A program made the translations under genes and the position numbers. Shown in pieces: positions 33,908 to 42,609 of a DNA stretch of 64,000 bases. Position 1 is the first letter of the stretch. Every line of letters begins with the position of its first letter. The notes under the pieces are model-generated. The model was not told the origin of the DNA. It saw only the letters and a list, made by a program, of their open reading frames with translations, and did not search any database. The DNA comes from Mycobacterium sp. 1554424.7 (GTDB lineage: Bacteria; Actinomycetota; Actinomycetes; Mycobacteriales; Mycobacteriaceae), in contig NZ_LZSE01000009.1 of NCBI RefSeq assembly GCF_001665295.1, positions 248,001 to 312,000 on the forward strand, given 5' to 3'.

Positions 33908-35902
33908 CTAGCCGATATGCAGCGGATCGACCTGCACCCGCGCCGGCTCGTGGTCCTGGCGCGCGCTCAAAACGGCGACGGCGCTGCGCAAAGCGGCCGC
34001 GAGCGCCAGCCCCTGCGCGCGGCGGACCCGCACCAGCATCCGGGTCACCGGCGCACCGGCGGGGGTGCCGGCCGGTCGGCGCACGCCCGCCGGCAGGTCC
34101 ACCGGGCCGAGCACGTCGGACCCCTCGGGCAGCCGGGCCTGGTCAAGCAGCGTCGCGACCGCGCCCGCCGTTCCGTCGATGGCCGCCATGTGCGCGCTGG
34201 GCGGCAGCCCGACCTCGGCCCGCGCCGTCAGCTCGGCCTCCGCGTGCCCCACCGGATCCCACCGGATCAGCGATTGCACTGTGGGGATGGACGATTCGGC
34301 GACCACCATCACCACACCGCCGTCGCCGCGGGCACGAACCAGCGCGGCGGCGCTCATCCAGCGCCACAGGGCGTCCTCGGCCGCGCGCAGATCCTGGCGG
34401 CCCAGCAGCGCCCAGGTGTCCAGCAGCAGCGCCGCGCCGTACCCGCCCGCCGCGCGGGGTTCGGCGCCGGGGGTGGCGACCACCAAGGCCGGGCGGTCGG
34501 CGACCTCCGCCACGATGGCGTCGCCCGCGGAGGTGACGACCGGCGTGCCGGCGAAGGCGCGGCCGAGTTCCTCGGCGGTGCGGCGGGCCCCGACGACGAC
34601 CGCGCGCACCGCGTCCGAGCCGCACCGCGCGCAGCGCAGCGCCGGTTCGGCGCGACCGCACCACCGACAGACGGCGCCGGGGCCGCGCTCCTGCAGCGCC
34701 AGCGGACCCGTGCACTGCCGGCACCGGGCGATGGCGCGGCAGCGCCCGCACGCCAGCGACGGGACGTAGCCGCGCCGCGGCACCTGCACCAGCACCGGCG
34801 CCCCGGCCTCCAGCGACGAGCGGGCGGCGCGCAGCGCGACGGACGGAACGCGCGCGGTGCGCGCCGCCGGGTCGCGTTCGTCGGCGTAGCCCGTGTCGTC
34901 CAGGGCGACCACCCGCGGGGTGCGCGCCCGCACCACCGGGCGCGCCGCGACGATGTCGTGCGCCCATCCGCTGCGGACCAGCGCGTGGGCCTCGGCGGTC
35001 CGCGCGTAGCCGCCGATGAGCGCCGCGCAGCGGGCCTGATGCGCGCGCAGCATCGCCACCTCCCTGGCGTGCGGGTACGGCGCCCGCGGCTCGGCCAACG
35101 AATCGTCCGCGTCGGCCCACACCATGACCAGGCCCAGGTCGCTGAGCGGGGCGAATACCGCGCTGCGGGTGCCGATCACCAGGCGCGCGGTGCCCCGCAG
35201 CGCGGCCAGCCACCGCCGGTAGCGGGCCGCCGGACCCAGGCCCGCCGACAGCGCGACCACGCACTCCTTGTCGATCCGGGCCGTCGCGGCCGCCCACAGG
35301 GTGTCCAGGTCGCGCTGGTCGGGCACGATCGCCAGCACCGCCCGTCCCGCCCGGACGGTCTGGGCCGCGGCCTCGGCGAAGCGGTCGGCCCAGGGCTCGC
35401 CGGGCAGCGCCTGCCAGACGGCGCGGGCGGCGCGAGACTCGGCCAGCGCGCCCAGGAACTGCCCGCCGCGGCCGTAGGCCTCCCACGCCGACGGGTCGAC
35501 GGGCGCGACCACCGGGAGCGCGAGGACGCCCCCCGGTTCGCGTTCCACGCGGGCGTGCCGGGCGGGCACCGCCAGGCGCAGCACGTCGGGTCGGGTCCCG
35601 GCGTAGCGCGCCGCCACCGCGTCGACCAATCGCCGGATCTCGGCCGTCAGCACCGGTTCGGGCGACACGACGCGGTCCAGCCAGCCCAGCTTGCCGGTGT
35701 GGTCGGTGTCGTTGCGGCGCTCCAGCAGGAACCCGTCGACCAGGCGGCCGTGAAACCGAACCCGCACCCGAACCCCCGGCTGCGCGTCGTCGGACTGCTC
35801 GGCCGACACCAGGTAGTCGAACTCGCGGTCCAGGTGCGGCACCGACAGCATGGGCAGCACTCGGGCGATCGGTTCGACCTCGGGAGTTGCCTTGCCAGCC
35901 AA
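33908..35902 (-). CDS. priA: PriA-like replication restart protein lacking helicase motifs
   Basis: Primosomal protein N' homologue, 664 residues, TTG start. The N-terminal DNA-binding domain (about 15-115) has HLDREFDYLV and RVRVRFHGRLVDGFLLER. The zinc region (about 375-425) with CGRCRAIARCRQC and CRWCGRAEPALRCARCG is intact. The ATPase core is degenerate: no GxGKT loop is visible around residues 140-160, and the DEEH box of E. coli PriA reads ADADDS here after IGTRSAVFAPLSDLGLVMVW. It therefore probably binds forks and loads partners without unwinding. Mycobacterial PriA proteins are generally annotated this way. Confidence 0.9.
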   Translation of the reverse strand: MAGKATPEVEPIARVLPMLSVPHLDREFDYLVSAEQSDDAQPGVRVRVRFHGRLVDGFLLERRNDTDHTGKLGWLDRVVSPEPVLTAEIRRLVDAVAARYAGTRPDVLRLAVPARHARVEREPGGVLALPVVAPVDPSAWEAYGRGGQFLGALAESRAARAVWQALPGEPWADRFAEAAAQTVRAGRAVLAIVPDQRDLDTLWAAATARIDKECVVALSAGLGPAARYRRWLAALRGTARLVIGTRSAVFAPLSDLGLVMVWADADDSLAEPRAPYPHAREVAMLRAHQARCAALIGGYARTAEAHALVRSGWAHDIVAARPVVRARTPRVVALDDTGYADERDPAARTARVPSVALRAARSSLEAGAPVLVQVPRRGYVPSLACGRCRAIARCRQCTGPLALQERGPGAVCRWCGRAEPALRCARCGSDAVRAVVVGARRTAEELGRAFAGTPVVTSAGDAIVAEVADRPALVVATPGAEPRAAGGYGAALLLDTWALLGRQDLRAAEDALWRWMSAAALVRARGDGGVVMVVAESSIPTVQSLIRWDPVGHAEAELTARAEVGLPPSAHMAAIDGTAGAVATLLDQARLPEGSDVLGPVDLPAGVRRPAGTPAGAPVTRMLVRVRRAQGLALAAALRSAVAVLSARQDHEPARVQVDPLHIG

Positions 35903-35914
35903 CGGGATCGACTA

Positions 35915-36703
35915 CTAGCCTTCGTCGGTCTCGGGGCCGTAGTTTGGCTCGGACTCGTAGTAGGCCTCGTATTCGCCCTCGTACTCGTAGTCCGTCTCGT
36001 AATCGGGTTCCTCACGACCGAAGAAGAACCCGGCCGTGATCAGGACCTGCGCCGCGGCGTACAACCACCAGATCGGGACGCCCAGCGCGTCGTTGTACAG
36101 GACGAACCGGCCGATCGCGATCATCGTGTCCGACGCGGCAAAACACACCGCCCCCACCGCGGTCCAGATGGTCGGCAGGTCGGCCAGCAGCGCCATGCAG
36201 ACCATCGCGGTCAGCGCGATCATGTAGAGCGTCACCGGGATGGTCAGCTTGTCGCGGCCCAGGTGCGGCCAGAGCCACGTCAGCAGCGACAGGGAGACCA
36301 GGCACACGAGGGCGACGGCGGCCAGGCGCACCCGCGACGCGCGGGCCAGCGGAATCAGGGCGCCCAGGAAACACAAGTGCGCCACCAGGAATGCCACCAG
36401 TCCCAGCCCGAACGACATCGTCCACCACGGGATCGCCAGCAGCCAGTCGCCGACGGCCGACGACAGCAGCGCGGCCATCAGCCAGCGCCGCTCGCGGACA
36501 ATGGGGTGCGCCACCGCGGCGACGGTGAGCAGCAACGCCATCGACGCCTTGAACGGCGGCTGCAGCACCCAGTGCCCCGTCAAACCCGTTCCCGGCGGCG
36601 ACCGCAACGCGACCACGGTCAGGTAGACCCCGTAGGCGAGGCCCGCCCACCCGGCCACCACCCAGCCGCCGGACACCAGGCGAGGTGCGTACGGTACTTC
36701 CAT
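35915..36703 (-). CDS. YhhN-family membrane protein with acidic Tyr-rich tail (Rv1401-like)
   Basis: Seven-to-eight-helix membrane protein of the YhhN/TMEM86 group, some members of which are lysoplasmalogenases. 262 residues from ATG 36703 ([19 protein letters not shown]). Hydrophobic segments fill residues 10-225. The last 33 residues are a run of Glu, Asp and Tyr ([20 protein letters not shown]), encoded by low-complexity DNA. Rv1401 is about 200 residues as I recall, so the tail is an extension. Its start codon shares two bases with the divergent lipI start (CATG). Confidence 0.82.
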   Translation of the reverse strand: MEVPYAPRLVSGGWVVAGWAGLAYGVYLTVVALRSPPGTGLTGHWVLQPPFKASMALLLTVAAVAHPIVRERRWLMAALLSSAVGDWLLAIPWWTMSFGLGLVAFLVAHLCFLGALIPLARASRVRLAAVALVCLVSLSLLTWLWPHLGRDKLTIPVTLYMIALTAMVCMALLADLPTIWTAVGAVCFAASDTMIAIGRFVLYNDALGVPIWWLYAAAQVLITAGFFFGREEPDYETDYEYEGEYEAYYESEPNYGPETDEG

Positions 36704-37655
36704 GCCCAGCTTGGAAACCGCCGACGAGAAACCCGGTATCGACCCCATTCTGCTGAAGGTACTGGATGTGGTTCCGTTCCGGTTAACAACCGACGATGGT
36801 GTCGCCGCGGCCCGGCAACGGTTCCGCGACCTGCCGCGCCGGCCGCTGCACCCCGAGCTGCGGATCGAGGACCGGTCCATCCCGGGTCCCGGGGGGCCCA
36901 TCGGCATCCGGATCTACTGGCCCTCAGCCGATCCGGGACACGCTCTGCCCGTGGTGCTGTTCTTCCACGGCGGCGGCTGGGTCGTGGGCGACCTCGATAC
37001 CTACGACGGCACGGCTCGCCAGCACGCGGTGGGCGCCGACGCCATCGTGGTGTCCGTCGACTACCGGTTGGCGCCCGAGCACCCCTACCCCGCCGCCGTC
37101 GAAGACGCTTGGGCCGCAACGCTCTGGGTCGTCGAGAACGCCGACGAGATCGGCGCCGACACCGCCCGGTTGGCCGTCGCCGGGGATTCGGCCGGGGGCA
37201 ACATGTCCGCGGTGATCGCGCAACGAGCCCGCGATCGGGGCGGCCCGCCGGTCGCGTTTCAGCTGTTGTGGTATCCCGCCACGCTCTGGGACCAGTCGCT
37301 GCCGTCCTTCACCGAAAACGCCGGCGCGCCCATCCTCGACACCAAGGGCGTCGCCGAGTTTTCGCGTTGGTACGCAGGCGAAGTCGACCCGTCTGACCCA
37401 CCGCCCGGCATGGCACCCGGGCGGGCGAAGAACCTGGCCGGCCTGGCGCCCGCATACATCGGCGTCGCCGGTCACGACCCGCTGCGCGACGACGGCATCC
37501 GCTACGGCGAGCTGCTCGCGGCCGCGGGCGTCCCGGTCGAGGTGCACAACGCCGAGACGATGGTGCACGGCTACCTGGGCTACGCCGGCATCGTGCCCGC
37601 GGCCACCGCCGCGATGGACCGCGGGCTCACGGCGCTGCGAAATACCCTGCATTAA
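36702..37655 (+). CDS. lipI: HSL-family esterase LipI
   Basis: Serine esterase of the hormone-sensitive-lipase group acting on short or medium acyl esters. The 317-residue protein has oxyanion motif [12 protein letters not shown] near residue 88, nucleophile in AGDSAGGN near 160, the acid residue in GHDPLRDDG near 260, and catalytic His in MVHGYLGY near 290. The opening [22 protein letters not shown] matches M. tuberculosis LipI (Rv1400c). It is followed 25 bp later by the paralogue lipH. Confidence 0.94.
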   Translation: MPSLETADEKPGIDPILLKVLDVVPFRLTTDDGVAAARQRFRDLPRRPLHPELRIEDRSIPGPGGPIGIRIYWPSADPGHALPVVLFFHGGGWVVGDLDTYDGTARQHAVGADAIVVSVDYRLAPEHPYPAAVEDAWAATLWVVENADEIGADTARLAVAGDSAGGNMSAVIAQRARDRGGPPVAFQLLWYPATLWDQSLPSFTENAGAPILDTKGVAEFSRWYAGEVDPSDPPPGMAPGRAKNLAGLAPAYIGVAGHDPLRDDGIRYGELLAAAGVPVEVHNAETMVHGYLGYAGIVPAATAAMDRGLTALRNTLH

Positions 37656-37680
37656 CAGCCCGGAAGCGTACGGTGAACGG

Positions 37681-38643
37681 ATGATTGAGCCGACCACCGC
37701 CCGGCCGGGCATCGATCCGACGCTGAAAATGTTGCTCGACGCGTTCCCGACGGCCTTCGACGCCGCCGACGGTGTCGAGGTCGCGCGCTCCAGGCTCCGC
37801 CAGCTCAAGGTGCCCCCGGAACTGCTGCCGGACATGCGGACCGAGGAGCGGACGATTGGCTATGGCGAGCTGACCGACATTCCCGTTCGGATCTACTGGC
37901 CGTCGGATGACACCGAGCTCCTGCCCGTCGTCGTCTTCTACCACGGCGGCGGGTTCTGCCTCGGCGACCTGGAGACCCACGACCCGGTCGCCCGCGCGCA
38001 CGCCGCCGGCGCCGAGGCCATCGTGGTGTCGGTCGACTACCGGCTCGCCCCCGAGCACCCGTTCCCCGCGGGCGTGAACGACTGCTGGGCCGCGCTGCAA
38101 TGGGTCGCCGAGAACGCCGCCGAGCTGGGCGGTGACCCGGATCGCATTGCCGTGGCCGGGGATTCGGCGGGCGGCAACCTCGCGGCGGTGATGGCGCACC
38201 TGGCGCGCGACAATGCGGGGCCCGCGCTGAGGTTCCAACTGCTGTGGTACCCGCCGGTGACCGCCGACCTGTCGCTGCCGTCGCACACCGAGAACGCCTA
38301 CGCGCCCATCCTGGACCGCGAGACCATCGATGCCTTCCTGTCCTGGTACCTGCCCGACCTCGACATCACCGACCCGAAGGCGCTGCCGGTCACGCTGGCG
38401 CCGGCCAACGCCGACGACCTGTCCGGCCTGCCGCCCGCCTTCATCGGGACCGCCGAACACGATCCCCTGCGTGACGACGGGGCCGTGTATGCCGAATTGC
38501 TCGACGCCGTGGGCGTGCCCGCCGAGCTGAGCAACGAGCCCACTTTGGTGCACGGCTACGCCAGCTTCTCGCTGGTCATACCCGCGGCCGCCGACGCCAC
38601 CATCCGGGGGCTGACCGCGCTGCGCAAGGCGCTGCACCCCTAG
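37681..38643 (+). CDS. lipH: HSL-family esterase LipH
   Basis: Second tandem esterase, 320 residues, paralogous to LipI over its full length. HGGGFCLGDLETHD near residue 88, GDSAGGNLAAV near 160, EHDPLRDDG near 260 and LVHGYASF near 290 give the oxyanion loop and catalytic triad. Corresponds to Rv1399c. Its TAG stop is directly adjacent to the convergent AraC stop with no spacer. Confidence 0.94.
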   Translation: MIEPTTARPGIDPTLKMLLDAFPTAFDAADGVEVARSRLRQLKVPPELLPDMRTEERTIGYGELTDIPVRIYWPSDDTELLPVVVFYHGGGFCLGDLETHDPVARAHAAGAEAIVVSVDYRLAPEHPFPAGVNDCWAALQWVAENAAELGGDPDRIAVAGDSAGGNLAAVMAHLARDNAGPALRFQLLWYPPVTADLSLPSHTENAYAPILDRETIDAFLSWYLPDLDITDPKALPVTLAPANADDLSGLPPAFIGTAEHDPLRDDGAVYAELLDAVGVPAELSNEPTLVHGYASFSLVIPAAADATIRGLTALRKALHP

Positions 38644-39666
38644 CTAGCCTCGCAGCGAGTAGGCGCTGGGCGCCACGCCGTGCCAGCGCTTGAACGCGTG
38701 CGAGAACGTCGAGACCTCGGTATAGCCCAGCCGCGTGGACACCTCCTCCACGGTGAGGCCCACGTTGCGCAGCAGGTCCACCGCCACGGTGGAGCGCGCC
38801 TCGTTCAGCAACGACCGAAACGACGTGCCCTCCTCGGCGATCCGGCGGCGCAGCGTCCGCGGATGGATGTCGAGTTCGCCGGCGACGTCGGGCAGCGTCG
38901 GAAACACACCCGAATCGCGGAAAAGCTTGCTGCGCACCAGCGCGGTGATGCCGCGGCGGTGCTCGCTGCTCTGCATCAGGACGTCGCACTGGGCGATGCA
39001 GGTTTCCAGCGTGTGGCGGTCGGCCTGCGGCAGCGGCTCGTCGAACATCGCGCGCGGAATGCGCAATCGGTTGTGCGCCCGGCCGAACGCGACGTGCACG
39101 GGCACGAGGTCGAGCAGCGGCCGCAGCAGCTCCTCGTCGACCGCCAATTCCGTCGATACCTGGTCCGCGTACTTCTCCGCCACCGGCAGCACGAAACTCA
39201 TTGTGGTCGCGATGATTCCGGCGATGTCGCGCTCGATGAAGAAACCCTGCACGTCCTCGGGGAGATGGCTGGCGTCGAGTTCGATGACGCACTCCTCGGC
39301 GGTTTCGAACAGCGTGAGGTTGATCTGCATCGTGGTCAGCGCGAAGTAGCGCATCGCGATGGAAAACAGTTCGCGAAGGGTGCCGCACGACATCACCGCA
39401 AACCCGAACAATCCCAGGTGGGTGAGCGTGGATCGACTGCCCACGTCCACACCGAGGCCGGGCTCGCCCGGAAGCAGGGCCAGCACCCGGCGCACCGCCT
39501 CGATCTCGTCGAGTGCACTGACCATGGCGTCGGGGTTGTGCAGATCGGCGGGCAGGATCGCGGTGCCCGCCAGCACCACGCTCGTCGAAACCCCGCGCTC
39601 GTTGGCCACCTCGCACAACACCCGGGTCGGGTGCACCGGGTGCCTCAGTGTCGGCGGTTGCTCCAT
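38644..39666 (-). CDS. AraC-family regulator next to cyp132 (Rv1395-like)
   Basis: Transcriptional regulator of 340 residues. N-terminal ligand-sensing domain of the arabinose-binding-like type (about 25-210). The C-terminal double HTH (about 235-335) has [19 protein letters not shown] and [25 protein letters not shown]. It is divergent from cyp132 with 76 bp between the start codons. In M. tuberculosis Rv1395 represses itself and activates cyp132; the same control is likely here, by position and similarity. Confidence 0.92.
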   Translation of the reverse strand: MEQPPTLRHPVHPTRVLCEVANERGVSTSVVLAGTAILPADLHNPDAMVSALDEIEAVRRVLALLPGEPGLGVDVGSRSTLTHLGLFGFAVMSCGTLRELFSIAMRYFALTTMQINLTLFETAEECVIELDASHLPEDVQGFFIERDIAGIIATTMSFVLPVAEKYADQVSTELAVDEELLRPLLDLVPVHVAFGRAHNRLRIPRAMFDEPLPQADRHTLETCIAQCDVLMQSSEHRRGITALVRSKLFRDSGVFPTLPDVAGELDIHPRTLRRRIAEEGTSFRSLLNEARSTVAVDLLRNVGLTVEEVSTRLGYTEVSTFSHAFKRWHGVAPSAYSLRG

Positions 39667-39742
39667 GCGGTTGTCCTAAACTCCCAACTCCTTGTCCGAT
39701 AATCTCATTAACGGCCGCCCGCGTCATCCATACAGTGGAGCC

Positions 39743-41131
39743 ATGGCCACCCTCACCGCCGAGCGCCCCGCCACGGGACCGGCCACCCGCCTGAACTCCT
39801 GGACCATGACCCGCGAGGCCCTCACCATCGGATTCGACGTGAGCAACGGGTTCATGGGCCGGGTGCGCGGCAGCGACATCGCCCGATTCCGTTGCGCCGG
39901 AAGGCGTTTCGTCTCGATCAGCCACCCCGATTACATCGATCACGTGCTGCACGAGGCCCGCCTGAAGTACGTCAAGTCGAACGAATACGAGCCGATCCGC
40001 GCGACCGTCGGCATCAATTTGCTCACCGACGAGGGCGATTCCTGGGCCGCCCATCGTGGCACACTGAACCCGACCTTCGCGCGGCGCCACCTGAACGGCA
40101 TCGTCGACCTGATGATCGACCCGATCACCGGCGTCACCGACGCGCTGAAGCCGGACGCGCGGTTCGACATCCACGAGACGATGGTCGAGGCGACCCTGCG
40201 GGTGGTCGCCAATTCCCTGTTCAGCCAGGACTTCGGGCCGTTGGTGCAGAGCATGAGCGACCTGGCGACGCGCGGGCTGCGGCACGCCGAGCGCCTGCAG
40301 CGGCTCGGGCTGTGGGGATTGATGCCGCCCCCGGTCTACGACGCGCTGCACCGGTTGGCCTTTTCGGGCGTGCGCATGCCACCGCCGCTGCGCGACATGC
40401 AGGACATCGCGCTGACGCTCGACCGCGCCGTCAACGACGTGATCGACCACCGGCTGCGGCACCCGACCGACTCCCCCGACCTGCTCAACGTGCTGCTGGG
40501 CGCCGACGGCGGAAGTTGGCCGCGCCAGCGGGTGCGCGACGAGGCCCTGACGTTCATGCTCGCCGGGCACGAAACCACCGCGAATGCGATGTCGTGGTTC
40601 TGGTACCTGATGGCGCAGCACCCAGACTCCCGCGACCGGATGCTCGCCGAGATCGACGAGGTGCTGGGCACCCGCCGCCCGACCGCAGACGACCTGGGCA
40701 AGCTGCCATGGACCACCGCATGCCTACAGGAATCGCAGCGCTATTACTCCGCGGTGTGGACCATCTCGCGGCGGGCCGTCGAGGACGACATCATCGGCGG
40801 GCATCGCATCCGCCGCGGCACCACCGTCCTCATCCCGATCCACCACGTACACCATGACCCGCGCTGGTGGCCCGCTCCGGAAACCTTCGATCCCAACCGG
40901 TTCTGCCGGCCGGACAAGGACCGGCCACGATCGGCGTACCTTCCGTTCGGCGGCGGGCGGCGCATCTGCATCGGGCAGAGCTTCGCCCTGATGGAGATGG
41001 TGCTGATGGCCGCAATCATGAGTCAGCGCTTCACCTTTGACCTGGCGCCCGGCGCCGCGGTCGAACTCGAGGCGACGATGACCCTGCGGCCCAAGCGCGG
41101 CGTGCACGTTGTCGGAAGCGGGCGCAGATGA
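39743..41131 (+). CDS. cyp132: Cytochrome P450 CYP132
   Basis: Heme monooxygenase, 462 residues from ATG 39743 with GTGGAG just upstream. The I-helix motif AGHETTAN is near residue 272, the K-helix ExxR reads ESQR near 333, and the heme cysteine loop is FGGGRRICIG near 409. The family resembles CYP4-type fatty acid or alkyl hydroxylases. Substrate is not known. The stop overlaps the next gene's ATG by 4 bp, coupling it to the Baeyer-Villiger monooxygenase. Equivalent to Rv1394c. Confidence 0.93.
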   Translation: MATLTAERPATGPATRLNSWTMTREALTIGFDVSNGFMGRVRGSDIARFRCAGRRFVSISHPDYIDHVLHEARLKYVKSNEYEPIRATVGINLLTDEGDSWAAHRGTLNPTFARRHLNGIVDLMIDPITGVTDALKPDARFDIHETMVEATLRVVANSLFSQDFGPLVQSMSDLATRGLRHAERLQRLGLWGLMPPPVYDALHRLAFSGVRMPPPLRDMQDIALTLDRAVNDVIDHRLRHPTDSPDLLNVLLGADGGSWPRQRVRDEALTFMLAGHETTANAMSWFWYLMAQHPDSRDRMLAEIDEVLGTRRPTADDLGKLPWTTACLQESQRYYSAVWTISRRAVEDDIIGGHRIRRGTTVLIPIHHVHHDPRWWPAPETFDPNRFCRPDKDRPRSAYLPFGGGRRICIGQSFALMEMVLMAAIMSQRFTFDLAPGAAVELEATMTLRPKRGVHVVGSGRR

Positions 41132-42606
41132 CCCCCGACTACGACACGCTGATCGTCGGCGCCGGATTCTCCGGCATCGGTGCGGCGATCAAGCTCGACG
41201 AGGCGGGCCTGTCCAATTACCTCGTGATCGAGGCCGGCGACGGGGTCGGCGGCACCTGGCACTGGAACACCTATCCCGGTATCGCCGTGGACATTCCGTC
41301 GTTCTCCTATCAGTTCTCTTTCGAGCAGAGCCCGCGGTGGTCGCGAACCTACGCGCCGGGCCGCGAACTCAAGGCGTACGCCGAACACTGCGTCGACAAG
41401 TACGGGCTGCGGTCGCGAATCCGGTTCAACACCAAGGTGCTTTCCGCCGAGTTCGACGACGAGAACCACCTGTGGCGGCTGCAGACCGACCCGGGCGGAG
41501 AACTGACGGCCCGGTTCCTGATCAGCGCCTGCGGGGTTCTGACCGTGCCGAAGCTGCCCGACATCGACGGCGTGGACTCATTCGCCGGCACCACCATGCA
41601 CACCGCACGCTGGGACCACGCCCAGGAGCTGGCCGGCAAGCGCGTCGCCATCATCGGCACCGGCGCCTCGGCCGTGCAGGTGATCCCCGAGATCGCGCCG
41701 ATCGTCTCGCACCTCACCGTGTTTCAGCGCACCCCGATCTGGTGCTTCCCCAAGTTCGACGTGCCCCTGCCCAGGCCGGCCCGCTGGGCGATGCGGATGC
41801 CCGGGGGCAAGGTGGTCCAGCGGCTGCTGAGCCAGGTCTTCGTCGAGCTGACCTTCTCGCTCGCGGCGCAGTACTTCACGGTGTTCCCGCTCGCCCGCAG
41901 GATGGGCTCGGCCGGAAAGCGCTATCTGCGCCAACAGGTCACCGACCCCGTGGTGCGCGAAAAGCTCACCCCGCGCTACGCCGTCGGCTGCAAGCGGCCC
42001 GGCTTCCACAACGACTACCTCGCCACGTTCAACGGCGACAACGTGCGGCTGGTCACCGAGCCGATCGACAAGATCACGCCCGCCGCGGTCGCCACCACCG
42101 ACGGCGAGGCCCACGAGATAGACGTGCTCATCCTGGCCACCGGCTTCAAGGTGATGGACACCGACAACGTCCCCACCTTCTCGGTCACCGGGAGCGGCGG
42201 GGTGTCCCTGAGCCGGTTCTGGGACGAAAACCGCCTGCAGGCCTACGAGGGCGTGAGCGTCCCCCAATTCCCCAACATGTTCACCGTTTTCGGCCCCTAC
42301 GGCTACGTCGGCTCATCGTATTTCGCGCTCATCGAGACACAGACGCACCACATCGTGCGGTGTCTCAAGCGGGCCCGGCGCGTTCGTGCGACCCGCGTCG
42401 AGGTGACCGAGGAGGCCAACGCCCGATACTTCGCCGAGATGATGCGCAAGCGGCACCGGCAGATCTTCTGGCAGGACAGCTGCAAGCTGGCCAACAGCTA
42501 CTACTTCGACAAGAACGGTGACGTGCCGCTGCGCCCGGCGACCACGCTGGAGACCTATTGGCGCAGCCGGCGGTTCGATCTGGACGACTATCGGTTCACC
42601 GCCTGA
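41128..42606 (+). CDS. Flavin-dependent Baeyer-Villiger monooxygenase (Rv1393c-like)
   Basis: Inserts oxygen next to a ketone carbonyl, using FAD and NADPH. The 492-residue protein has FAD loop VGAGFSGIGAAIK at residues 10-22, the class fingerprint FAGTTMHTARW (FxGxxxHxxxW) at about 152-162, and NADPH loop IGTGASAVQ near 177. Coupled translationally to cyp132. Both enzymes together could turn a hydroxylated lipid ketone into an ester or lactone; that order of events is inferred. Confidence 0.92.
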   Translation: MTPDYDTLIVGAGFSGIGAAIKLDEAGLSNYLVIEAGDGVGGTWHWNTYPGIAVDIPSFSYQFSFEQSPRWSRTYAPGRELKAYAEHCVDKYGLRSRIRFNTKVLSAEFDDENHLWRLQTDPGGELTARFLISACGVLTVPKLPDIDGVDSFAGTTMHTARWDHAQELAGKRVAIIGTGASAVQVIPEIAPIVSHLTVFQRTPIWCFPKFDVPLPRPARWAMRMPGGKVVQRLLSQVFVELTFSLAAQYFTVFPLARRMGSAGKRYLRQQVTDPVVREKLTPRYAVGCKRPGFHNDYLATFNGDNVRLVTEPIDKITPAAVATTDGEAHEIDVLILATGFKVMDTDNVPTFSVTGSGGVSLSRFWDENRLQAYEGVSVPQFPNMFTVFGPYGYVGSSYFALIETQTHHIVRCLKRARRVRATRVEVTEEANARYFAEMMRKRHRQIFWQDSCKLANSYYFDKNGDVPLRPATTLETYWRSRRFDLDDYRFTA

Positions 42607-42609
42607 GCG

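Noticed and set aside
33917-37396. 1159-residue plus-strand open frame over priA and its neighbours
   Set aside because: Antisense shadow of priA and the YhhN-like gene that runs on into another frame of lipI; no family similarity.
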